Below are positions 55,428-62,608 of a DNA stretch of 64,000 nucleotides, piece by piece; the first letter of the stretch is position 1, and each line of letters opens with the position of its first letter. The stretch covers positions 1-64,000 of the forward strand of contig CANPXE010000003.1 in assembly GCA_947585665.1 (NCBI GenBank). The letters run 5' to 3'. Made by a program: the position numbers and the translations under genes. The notes under the pieces were generated by a model that worked only from the letters and a program-made list of their open reading frames with translations, did no database searches and was not told the DNA's origin. The DNA comes from an uncultured Bacilli bacterium. Lineage in GTDB: Bacteria > Bacillota_I > Bacilli_A > RF39 > UBA660.

Positions 55428-55441
55428 ATTTCCCGAGAAAT
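55428..55441. promoter_or_regulatory. Noc-binding site NBS2
   Basis: ATTTCCCGAGAAAT, one mismatch to consensus, inside a longer AATTATTTCCC/GAGAAATAATT near-palindrome, 36 bp (centre to centre) from parS1. Confidence 0.85.
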
Positions 55442-55502
55442 AATTTAATAAATAATTAAATGGAAGAAATTAATAGAAGTATGTGTAAACTCAACAAGAT
55501 AA

Positions 55503-55518
55503 TGTTTCACGTGAAACT
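55503..55518. promoter_or_regulatory. parS: parS site 2
   Basis: TGTTTCACGTGAAACT, one mismatch at the outermost base. Confidence 0.93.
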
Positions 55519-55537
55519 ATAAATAATGATCAAAATT

Positions 55538-55551
55538 ATTTCCCAAAATAA
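55538..55551. promoter_or_regulatory. half Noc-binding site
   Basis: ATTTCCC is followed by AAAATAA: one intact arm and one decayed arm. Its left flank, TCAAAATT, is the same as at NBS3, so it looks like a decayed copy. Confidence 0.5.
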
Positions 55552-55606
55552 TATATATTTTTGTAATATAAACAAGTTTAAAAATATTAATAATAGCAAA
55601 AACCAA

Positions 55607-55622
55607 TGTTTCACGTGAAACA
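55607..55622. promoter_or_regulatory. parS: parS site 3
   Basis: A perfect TGTTTCACGTGAAACA within a 22-bp perfect palindrome (55604-55625). Confidence 0.97.
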
Positions 55623-55860
55623 TTGTTTACATAAAATAGTTGAAAATATGTCAAAAATAACTAAATATTAATAAATATTTAACACTTTTTAATGTAAATA
55701 ATAAAATATAATAATTTTAAAATGTTAATTAAATTTTTATAAATTTATGAAATTCCGAATCAAATAAAAATTATTACTTGTAAATAAAAATGACAATAAT
55801 TTGTTTAATATATGTAAATAAAATTGTATAGATTAGTAAATATCTTGGGTAATAAAATAT

Positions 55861-55890
55861 TCAAAATTATTTCCCGGGAAATAATTTTGA
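55861..55890. promoter_or_regulatory. Noc-binding site NBS3 in a 30-bp palindrome
   Basis: The perfect consensus ATTTCCCGGGAAAT (55869-55882) is extended to a perfect 30-bp palindrome with left arm TCAAAATTATTTCCC. Confidence 0.95.
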
Positions 55891-55915
55891 AATATAAAAA
55901 ATAATTAAAGAAAGT

Positions 55916-55941
55916 AAAAATATTTCCCGGGAAATATTTTT
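55916..55941. promoter_or_regulatory. Noc-binding site NBS4
   Basis: The perfect consensus ATTTCCCGGGAAAT (55922-55935) sits within a 26-bp perfect palindrome with A5/T5 ends, 25 bp (centre to centre) from parS4. Confidence 0.95.
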
Positions 55942-55967
55942 TCAATGTTTCACGTGAAACATTGAAA
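55940..55967. promoter_or_regulatory. parS: parS site 4 in a 28-bp palindrome
   Basis: A perfect TGTTTCACGTGAAACA (55946-55961) within a 28-bp perfect palindrome starting TTTCAA. Confidence 0.97.
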
Positions 55968-56052
55968 TATTATTTATAAAAGATTAATTATTTCATTCCG
56001 AAAGTGATAATAAAATGTTATAATAATTGTTAGAAAAAGGAGGTTATGGTTT

Positions 56053-57699
56053 ATGAGTTATCAGGCCTTATATAGAAAATATCGACCAAAAAATCTAAAT
56101 GAAGTTTATGGACAAAATGTTGTTGTTAATATTTTGAAAAATGCTGTTCAAAATAATAAGTTTGGCCATGCATATTTATTTACTGGATCTAGAGGTTGCG
56201 GTAAAACTAGTGTTGCTAAAATATTAGCACGAATGATAAATTGTGAAAATATTAAAGATGGTATCCCTTGTGGAAAATGTAATGGGTGTTTAAATAGTGA
56301 ATCAAATTCTTGTGTTGATATTTTAGAAATTGATGCTGCATCTAATAATGGTGTTGATGAAATAAGAGAGTTGAAAAGTAAAGTTAATTTAACACCAGCA
56401 GTTTTAAAATATAAAGTATATATAATAGATGAGGTACACATGTTAACAATTGGTGCATTTAATGCATTACTAAAAACATTAGAAGAACCTCCTGAACATA
56501 TTGTATTTATTTTAGCTACTACTGAACTACATAAAGTTCCAATTACAATTGTTTCTCGTTGCCAAACTTTAGAGTTTAAAAAGATAAATAATAATGATAT
56601 GTTTGCAAGATTAAAAGAAATAAGTGATTTAGAAAAAATAAATATAACTGATGACGCAATTTGGGAAATTGTTAATGCATCAGATGGTGGTTTAAGAGAT
56701 GCTATTGGGTTATTAGATATGGCTACAGCTTATACAAATGATAAAATAACAGAAGAAGATATTTATATTATAAATGGTAATGTTTCTAATAATGAAATAG
56801 ATTATTTATCTGATTTATTAATTAAGAAAGAATTAAATACATCCTTGAAAATAATTAATGACTATTTTGATACTGGTAAAGATTTAACAAAGATTGTGGA
56901 AAAAGTAATAATTAATTTAAAAGATAAAATGATAAAAGAAAATGATATAAACATTTGTTCTATAATAAATTGTTTAACTGATGCACTCGATAAAATGCAA
57001 AATTCTGTTCTTGGTAAAATATATTTAGAAATTGCAATATTTAATATTTGTAAAAATGCAAATGATGAGATAGTTAAAACTAATGAAAATTTAGATGTAA
57101 TTATGCATGAAGAAAAAAATATAATAAAACCTGAAATTGAGAAAAAAGAAGAAAAGAGTGTAACTATAGAATCGAAAGAAGTAGTTGATGTTAATAACAG
57201 TATCGATGAAGAGTTTAAAAAAATAAGAATCAATAATACTTTTGTTGGTGTTAACAAACAATCTTTAAATGAAATTAAAGATAAGTGGAATGATTTAAAT
57301 AACTTTACTTTTGACAAAGAGTTTGGAGCACTTGTTTGTGAATTAATTGATGCAACGCCGATTGCTGCAAGTAATGAATATTTGATTCTTGAATATAGTT
57401 ATGATTCTTTTGTGGAAAAAGGAAATATGTATATTCAAAAATATGAAGATGCTTTAAAGAGGACTATTGCTATTGATCGAAAATTAATATTTGTTACTAA
57501 AAATGAATGGTTAGAAATAAAGAAAAATTATATAGAAAATATAAAAAATAATGTAAAATATAATTATATTGAAGAAAAACAAATGCCTGATAATATTACT
57601 AAAAAGATTACTTCTAATTCTAAAAAAAATAGTGATATTATTGAAAAAGCAAATGAATTATTTGATATGAGTAAAATAGAAATAAAGGAGAGTGTTTAA
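56053..57699 (+). CDS. dnaX: DNA polymerase III gamma/tau subunit
   Basis: 548 aa; clamp-loader ATPase. It has Walker A GSRGCGKTSVAK, a zinc cluster (CENIKDGIPCGKCNGC), DEVHMLT and sensor SRC (IVSRCQTLEF), then a helical domain and a lysine-rich tau-like C-terminal part. The ATG at 56053 has GGAGG ten bases upstream; an out-of-frame ATG lies between. It starts the dnaX-ybaB-recR operon. Confidence 0.96.
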   Translation: MSYQALYRKYRPKNLNEVYGQNVVVNILKNAVQNNKFGHAYLFTGSRGCGKTSVAKILARMINCENIKDGIPCGKCNGCLNSESNSCVDILEIDAASNNGVDEIRELKSKVNLTPAVLKYKVYIIDEVHMLTIGAFNALLKTLEEPPEHIVFILATTELHKVPITIVSRCQTLEFKKINNNDMFARLKEISDLEKINITDDAIWEIVNASDGGLRDAIGLLDMATAYTNDKITEEDIYIINGNVSNNEIDYLSDLLIKKELNTSLKIINDYFDTGKDLTKIVEKVIINLKDKMIKENDINICSIINCLTDALDKMQNSVLGKIYLEIAIFNICKNANDEIVKTNENLDVIMHEEKNIIKPEIEKKEEKSVTIESKEVVDVNNSIDEEFKKIRINNTFVGVNKQSLNEIKDKWNDLNNFTFDKEFGALVCELIDATPIAASNEYLILEYSYDSFVEKGNMYIQKYEDALKRTIAIDRKLIFVTKNEWLEIKKNYIENIKNNVKYNYIEEKQMPDNITKKITSNSKKNSDIIEKANELFDMSKIEIKESV

Positions 57700-57700
57700 T

Positions 57701-58000
57701 ATGAATATGCAAGCTATTTTGAAACAAGCCCAAAGTTTACAAAGAGATATGCAAAAGGAACAAGAAAAAATTGAAGCAACAACATTTGAAGGAGAGAATG
57801 CTTTAGTTAAAGTAAAAGTAAATGGAAAAAAAGAAATATTAGAGGTTAATATTGATAAATCAGCAACTTTAGAGAGTGATGATATTGAAGCATTACAAGA
57901 TATGATTATGCTTGCTGTTAATGATGCTATGAAAAAAGTCGATAAGATGACACAAGAAAAAATGGGAAAATTTGCTAACGGAATGCCAGGATTATTTTAA
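57701..58000 (+). CDS. ybaB: nucleoid-associated protein YbaB/EbfC
   Basis: 99 aa, starting MNMQAILKQAQSLQRDMQK and containing VKVKVNGKKEILEVNID, typical of the family, which binds DNA as a dimer. The ATG at 57701 is preferred to a GTG nine bases earlier because the latter abuts the SD GGAG. It sits between dnaX and recR as in most bacteria. Confidence 0.94.
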   Translation: MNMQAILKQAQSLQRDMQKEQEKIEATTFEGENALVKVKVNGKKEILEVNIDKSATLESDDIEALQDMIMLAVNDAMKKVDKMTQEKMGKFANGMPGLF

Positions 58001-58596
58001 TGTATCCCGATAGTTTAAGAAATTTAATTGAAAGTTTTAAATTACTACCAGGAATAGGTGAGAAATCAGCTGAGAGAATGGCTTTTTTCATTCTTGATCT
58101 CGATGAGGAAAAAACGGATTTCTTTACTGATAGTATAAAAGAAGTTAAAACTAAAATAAAAAAATGTCCCATTTGTTCAAATATAACGGAAAATGAAATA
58201 TGTTCAATATGTGCTGATAAAAATCGTAATAAGGATTTATTGTGCGTTTTAGAAGATAAAAAAAATATATTTTTATTTGAAAAATTAGGAAGTTATAATG
58301 GATATTACCATGTTATTGATAATTTAATATCACCACTAGATGGAATTAATCCTGAAGATATTGGTTTAGAAAAACTATTAAAAAGAATTAAAGAAGGAAG
58401 TTTTAAAGAAGTTATAATTGCTGTTAAACCAAGTATTGAGGGAGAGACTACGAGTTTATATATAAAGAAGATTTTAGAAGGTTTAAATGTTAAAGTAACT
58501 CGTATTGCTAGTGGGATTCCAATTGGTGCTGATATGGAATATATTGATTCTATAACTTTGGAAAGAGCCTTAACTGATCGTAAAGAAATAGAATAA
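58000..58596 (+). CDS. recR: recombination protein RecR
   Basis: 198 aa; works with RecF and RecO at gaps. It has the N-terminal helix-hairpin-helix LLPGIGEKSAERMAF, a zinc finger (CPICSNITENEICSIC), and a Toprim domain (VLEDKKNIF, then SIEGETTSLYIKK). Its ATG overlaps the ybaB stop as TAATG. Confidence 0.96.
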   Translation: MYPDSLRNLIESFKLLPGIGEKSAERMAFFILDLDEEKTDFFTDSIKEVKTKIKKCPICSNITENEICSICADKNRNKDLLCVLEDKKNIFLFEKLGSYNGYYHVIDNLISPLDGINPEDIGLEKLLKRIKEGSFKEVIIAVKPSIEGETTSLYIKKILEGLNVKVTRIASGIPIGADMEYIDSITLERALTDRKEIE

Positions 58597-58598
58597 TG

Positions 58599-58634
58599 AA
58601 CACATCTAAAATCATAAATTTTAATAGGTGTGTT
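58599..58634 (+). promoter_or_regulatory. hairpin covering the SD of the BofA-like gene
   Basis: The arms AACACATCT (58599-58607) and AGGTGTGTT (58626-58634) can pair over 9 bp with one T-G pair. The 3' arm contains the AGGTG Shine-Dalgarno of the next gene, which ends 5 nt before its ATG. It could mask the SD or act as a weak recR terminator. Confidence 0.5.
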
Positions 58635-58635
58635 T

Positions 58636-58815
58636 ATGATTAAAAAATTTATTCAAAAATTAGTTTTAAGTTTCTTTTTATTGTATTGGTTTAATAAAAT
58701 AGGATTAAATTTTAATATGCTCATTCCTATAAATGTTGTTACGTTAGCAATTGTTTATTTTCTTGATTTTCCTGGATTAGCAATGTTAATTATATCTTTA
58801 ATAGTATTATTTTAG
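58636..58815 (+). CDS. BofA-like small membrane protein
   Basis: 59 aa with two hydrophobic helices. The segment LIPINVVTLAIVYFLDFPGLAML matches, in pattern, the conserved core of BofA (PIN.VT, PGIA.L). In Bacillus, BofA holds back processing of pro-sigmaK, and its gene also follows recR. No sporulation gene is seen in this window, so the role here is unknown. The ATG at 58636 follows AGGTG; a GTG two codons earlier lies within it. Confidence 0.7.
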   Translation: MIKKFIQKLVLSFFLLYWFNKIGLNFNMLIPINVVTLAIVYFLDFPGLAMLIISLIVLF

Positions 58816-58824
58816 GAGGTAAAT

Positions 58825-59682
58825 ATGTTAGAAAAATACAAAGATGATTATGGCGAATTTTATACAATTATGAATAATGCTATTAAAGAAGATAAAATAA
58901 GTCATGCTTATATGTTTGAATTAGATGAAGCAATTGATATGGAAGATTTTATCAAAGATATGTGCAAAGCATTAATGATTAGGAACAAAAAAGAAAACGA
59001 ATATTTAAATTCTCTAATTGATAGTGGAAATTATCCCAATATTAAGATAATTAAAGCTGATGGTTTATGGATAAAAAAAGAACAAATATTAGAAATTCAA
59101 AATGATTTTAGAAAAGAATCTTTTGATAATAATTTAAAAATATATGTAATTGAAGATGCTTCAAAATTGAATAATTCTTCAGCAAATACTTTGTTGAAGT
59201 TCTTAGAGGAGCCAGAAGATAAAATTGTTGCTATTTTACTAACTAAGAATAAATATAGTGTTATTAAAACAATTTTATCTAGATGTATAAATATCAGTTT
59301 AAAAAAGAAGACATATTTAGATTTAGATAAGGAAGATATTAGTTATAAGTTTGTTGAAATAATTGAGAAATATCAAAAAAAATCTTTACCATATTTGTAT
59401 CAATTAGTATTGGATAATGATTTAGAAAGAAAAGATTTTTTTGTTGTTTTAGAACAAGTTCAAAGAATATATAGTGATTTACTTCATAATAGTAATTCAT
59501 TTGATTCTAAATATAATTATTTTAGAGATGGTTTATTAGATTTTTTAGATTATGAAAAAAATACTGATATAATAATTAAAAAAATTGAAACAATTAATGA
59601 AAACAGTAATTATTTGAATTGTAATGTTAATATAAAAACAGTAATAGATAAAATAATAGCTGATGTATATGGTGGTGAATAA
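58825..59682 (+). CDS. holB: DNA polymerase III delta prime subunit
   Basis: 285 aa; clamp-loader subunit. The N-terminal part starts YGEFYTIMNNAIKEDKISHAYM, a diverged version of HAYLF. No ATP-binding P-loop remains, as expected for delta prime. SANTLLKFLEEPED and TILSRCINI are the conserved helix and SRC motif. The SD is AGGAGG. Confidence 0.92.
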   Translation: MLEKYKDDYGEFYTIMNNAIKEDKISHAYMFELDEAIDMEDFIKDMCKALMIRNKKENEYLNSLIDSGNYPNIKIIKADGLWIKKEQILEIQNDFRKESFDNNLKIYVIEDASKLNNSSANTLLKFLEEPEDKIVAILLTKNKYSVIKTILSRCINISLKKKTYLDLDKEDISYKFVEIIEKYQKKSLPYLYQLVLDNDLERKDFFVVLEQVQRIYSDLLHNSNSFDSKYNYFRDGLLDFLDYEKNTDIIIKKIETINENSNYLNCNVNIKTVIDKIIADVYGGE

Positions 59683-59683
59683 T

Positions 59684-60478
59684 ATGTATGAAGTAGTAGC
59701 AGTAAAATTTATTAACTCAAATCGTGTTTATTATTTTGCAACAAATAAATTAAAAATTAAGAATGGCGATAAAGTAATTGTTGAAACAGAAAAGGGAATG
59801 CAGTTTGGAACTGTAATGGGTGATCCTTCAGAAATGTCTGAAGAAAAGTTAGTCTTTCCTTTAAAAAATATAATACGAGTTGCTAATAAAGATGATTTAA
59901 AACAAGAAAAAATAAATGAAGAAAAAGGTAAAAAAGCTTTAAAAGATGCAAGATCTATTGCTGAAAAATTAGATTTAGATATGAATTTTATAGATGCAAC
60001 ATTTACCTTTGATCGTAAGCAATTAATATTAAATTTTTTAGCTGACGAAAGAATTGATTTTAGAGAGTTGGCTAAGAAACTAGCATCCATTTATAAGACA
60101 AGAATTGAATTGAGACAAATTGGTGTAAGAGATAAAGCTAAAGAAATAGGAGGTATTGGTCCTTGTGGTCGCTTTTTATGTTGTAGTACATTCCTAAATG
60201 ATTTTAATAGTGTATCTATCAATATGGCTAAAAATCAATATATAGCTTTAAATCCAACTAAGATAAATGGTATTTGTGGAAGATTATTATGTTGCCTAAA
60301 TTATGAAGATGATCAATATAAAGAAATGAAAAAGGAATATCCACCAATTGGTTCAATAATTAAAGATGGTGATGAAACGGTTAAAGTTGTCAGTCATAAT
60401 TTATTTAAGAGAACTTATACAGTTGAGAGACCAGGAAAAATTTTAGAGGAAAGAAACTTAGATGAAAGTAGTAAATGA
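59684..60478 (+). CDS. ricT: PSP1-domain protein RicT (YaaT)
   Basis: 264 aa. The PSP1 domain carries the cysteine set GPCGRFLCCS and GICGRLLCCLNYE. In Bacillus, RicT with RicA and RicF binds iron-sulfur clusters and guides RNase Y in mRNA maturation. The ATG at 59684 follows GGTGG; the longer frame overlaps holB. It lies between holB and trmN6 as in Bacillus. Confidence 0.93.
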   Translation: MYEVVAVKFINSNRVYYFATNKLKIKNGDKVIVETEKGMQFGTVMGDPSEMSEEKLVFPLKNIIRVANKDDLKQEKINEEKGKKALKDARSIAEKLDLDMNFIDATFTFDRKQLILNFLADERIDFRELAKKLASIYKTRIELRQIGVRDKAKEIGGIGPCGRFLCCSTFLNDFNSVSINMAKNQYIALNPTKINGICGRLLCCLNYEDDQYKEMKKEYPPIGSIIKDGDETVKVVSHNLFKRTYTVERPGKILEERNLDESSK

Positions 60479-61187
60479 TTTATTAGGATATGATAATTTA
60501 AAAATAGTTCAAAATCCTGATTGGTTTAGTTTTTCTTTAGATTCTGTCTTATTACCTAATTTTGTTACTATTAATAAAAATGTTAAAAATATTCTTGATT
60601 TAGGAACTGGTAATGCACCTATTCCGCTAATTTTATCAACTTTGACAAAGGCGAAAATCTATGGAATTGAAATTCAAAAAGATGTTTATGATTTAGCTCA
60701 AGAATCAATTTCTATAAATAAATTAGATGATCAAATAAAAATTATTAATGATGATATGAAAAAATTAGACCAATATTTTGATGCTAATTTTTTTGACGTT
60801 ATTGTCTCTAATCCACCATACTTTCGTTTAGAAGAACTTTCCAAGCAAAATGATGATGAACATAAGACGATAGCGCGTCATGAAAAAAATATCAATTTAG
60901 CTGAGTTAATAAAGATTGCTCGTAAATTCTTAAATAATAATGGTACTTTCGCAATGATTCATCGTACTGATCGTCTAATTGAAATAATAGAAGAAATGCG
61001 AAAGAATAATATTGAACCTAAGAAAGTGCAATTTATTTATCCAAAGAAAAATAGTGAATCAAATATGGTTTTAATTGAGGGAAGAAAGAATGGTCATTCG
61101 GGATTAATCGTTAAAGAACCTTTATTCATTCATGATGAGCAGGGTAATTATTTAGATGAAATAAACAAATTATTCTTTAGGAGGTAA
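60462..61187 (+). CDS. tRNA1(Val) adenine37-N6-methyltransferase-like protein
   Basis: 241-aa class I SAM methyltransferase. It starts with FSLDSVLL, then ILDLGTGNAPIPLIL (SAM motif I) and SNPPYFRL (NPPY catalytic motif), as in YfiC/TrmN6 (Bacillus YabB). It overlaps ricT by 17 bp. The exact tRNA target is inferred from the family. Confidence 0.9.
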   Translation: MKVVNDLLGYDNLKIVQNPDWFSFSLDSVLLPNFVTINKNVKNILDLGTGNAPIPLILSTLTKAKIYGIEIQKDVYDLAQESISINKLDDQIKIINDDMKKLDQYFDANFFDVIVSNPPYFRLEELSKQNDDEHKTIARHEKNINLAELIKIARKFLNNNGTFAMIHRTDRLIEIIEEMRKNNIEPKKVQFIYPKKNSESNMVLIEGRKNGHSGLIVKEPLFIHDEQGNYLDEINKLFFRR

Positions 61188-61189
61188 TT

Positions 61190-62035
61190 ATGAGTCAAAA
61201 GAGTTATGATGGTAGTAATGCTTTATATTTAATTCCAACACCAATTGGTAACTTTGATGATATGACTTTGCGTTCTATAGAGACATTGAAATTAGTCGAT
61301 GTCTTATTTTGTGAAGATACGAGAATAACTAAGCAAATGTTATCACGATTAGAAATTAATAAAAAGTTGGTTAGTTCTAATGATCACAATGAAGAAAGTA
61401 CTAAATCTTTGGCAGTCCAATATTTAGAAGAAGGTAAGAATGTTGGAATTGTTACTGATCGTGGAACACCAATTATTAGTGATCCGGGATATAAAATAGT
61501 TGAAGAAGTAATCAAAAAGAGGTATAATGTAATACCGTTACCTGGTGCAAATGCTTTGATACCAGCTTTAATTTCATCAGGACTTAATCCTTCTCCTTTC
61601 ATGTTTTATGGTTTTTTGAATGCTAGAAAGAGTAAACGTGAAAAAGAGTTGGAAAATTTAAAGAATTATCCAGTTACGATTATTTTTTATGAAGCTCCAC
61701 ATCGCATCATTGAAATGCTTGAATCACTTAAATATATATTTGGTGATAGAAAAGTATCTATAGCTCGTGAAATTTCAAAAATGTATGAAGAAATATATCG
61801 TGGCACAATTAGTGAAGTAATCGACGAATTGAACAGCCAGGAAATAAGAGGTGAATTCGTCGTTGTCGTTGAAGGAAATAAAGGAAAAGTTAATTTTGAT
61901 GATATGACCATTGAAGAACATGTCAATATGTATATAGAAGAAGGTTTATCAGAAAAAGACGCTTTAAAGAAAGTCGCAAAAGATCGTAATACGACAAAGT
62001 CAGAGATTTATAAAGCTTATCATATAGGGAAGTGA
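61190..62035 (+). CDS. rsmI: 16S rRNA (cytidine1402-2'-O)-methyltransferase
   Basis: 281 aa; tetrapyrrole-methylase fold. LIPTPIGNFDDMTLR at the start, FCEDTRITK, TDRGTPIISDPG and PLPGANALIPAL are signatures. It starts 2 bp after the methyltransferase stop with SD AGGAGG. The GIY-YIG gene often found before rsmI is absent. Confidence 0.96.
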   Translation: MSQKSYDGSNALYLIPTPIGNFDDMTLRSIETLKLVDVLFCEDTRITKQMLSRLEINKKLVSSNDHNEESTKSLAVQYLEEGKNVGIVTDRGTPIISDPGYKIVEEVIKKRYNVIPLPGANALIPALISSGLNPSPFMFYGFLNARKSKREKELENLKNYPVTIIFYEAPHRIIEMLESLKYIFGDRKVSIAREISKMYEEIYRGTISEVIDELNSQEIRGEFVVVVEGNKGKVNFDDMTIEEHVNMYIEEGLSEKDALKKVAKDRNTTKSEIYKAYHIGK

Positions 62036-62039
62036 TGTT

Positions 62040-62600
62040 ATGAAGTTGATAGTAGGATTAGGAAATCCAGGAAAAGAATATGAAAAGACTCGTCATAATA
62101 TGGGGTTTATGTTCATAGATGATTACGCTAAAAAAAAGAATGTTGAAATTACTAAGAAAAAGTTTCAGGGATTATATGTTGAATTCATTAATAATGGTGA
62201 AAAGACAATTCTTTTAAAACCACAATCTTATATCAATCTATCTGGTGAAGTAGTTAAATCTTTTGTTGATTTTTATAAGATTAATATTGAAGATATTTTA
62301 ATTATTAATGATGATTTAGACTTACCAATTGGTAAATATAAACTTCGTCCTACTGGTTCAAGTGGAGGACACAATGGTTTAAAAAATATTGAAGCACATC
62401 TTCATACTCAAGATTATAAAAGATTAAAAATAGGAATTTCTAACAATAAAGAAATGGATACAAAAGATTATGTTTTAGGTGATATATCAAAAGAAAATCA
62501 AAAAATAATAGATGAATTAAAAGATACTGTTAATAATATAATAGACGATTTCTATAAATTAGATTTTGAGGCATTAATGGCTAAATATAATCACAAATAG
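62040..62600 (+). CDS. pth: peptidyl-tRNA hydrolase
   Basis: 186 aa; recycles peptidyl-tRNA. It has GLGNPGKEYEKTRHNMGF with catalytic His, LKPQSYINLSGE, and SSGGHNGLKNI. The length is normal. Located just before mfd, as in Bacillus. Confidence 0.97.
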   Translation: MKLIVGLGNPGKEYEKTRHNMGFMFIDDYAKKKNVEITKKKFQGLYVEFINNGEKTILLKPQSYINLSGEVVKSFVDFYKINIEDILIINDDLDLPIGKYKLRPTGSSGGHNGLKNIEAHLHTQDYKRLKIGISNNKEMDTKDYVLGDISKENQKIIDELKDTVNNIIDDFYKLDFEALMAKYNHK

Positions 62601-62608
62601 GGGGTTAT

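Larger units (their letters stand above)
55359..56052. other. 694-bp non-coding parS and Noc-site cluster
   Basis: No gene lies between tadA and dnaX. The stretch holds four parS palindromes and four full plus one half Noc-binding sites, interleaved, within 55,359-55,967. AT-rich filler separates them. The last 80 bp contain the dnaX promoter: an extended -10, TGTTATAAT, core 56019-56024. The cluster is about 10 kb from oriC, a usual place for ParB loading sites, and both cognate proteins (parB, noc) are encoded 17-20 kb away on the other side of oriC. Confidence 0.93.

Noticed and set aside
55359-56052. CRISPR array in the palindrome-rich gap
   Set aside because: The repeats are two different palindromes at irregular spacing, match parS and Noc sites, and there are no cas genes or constant-length spacers.
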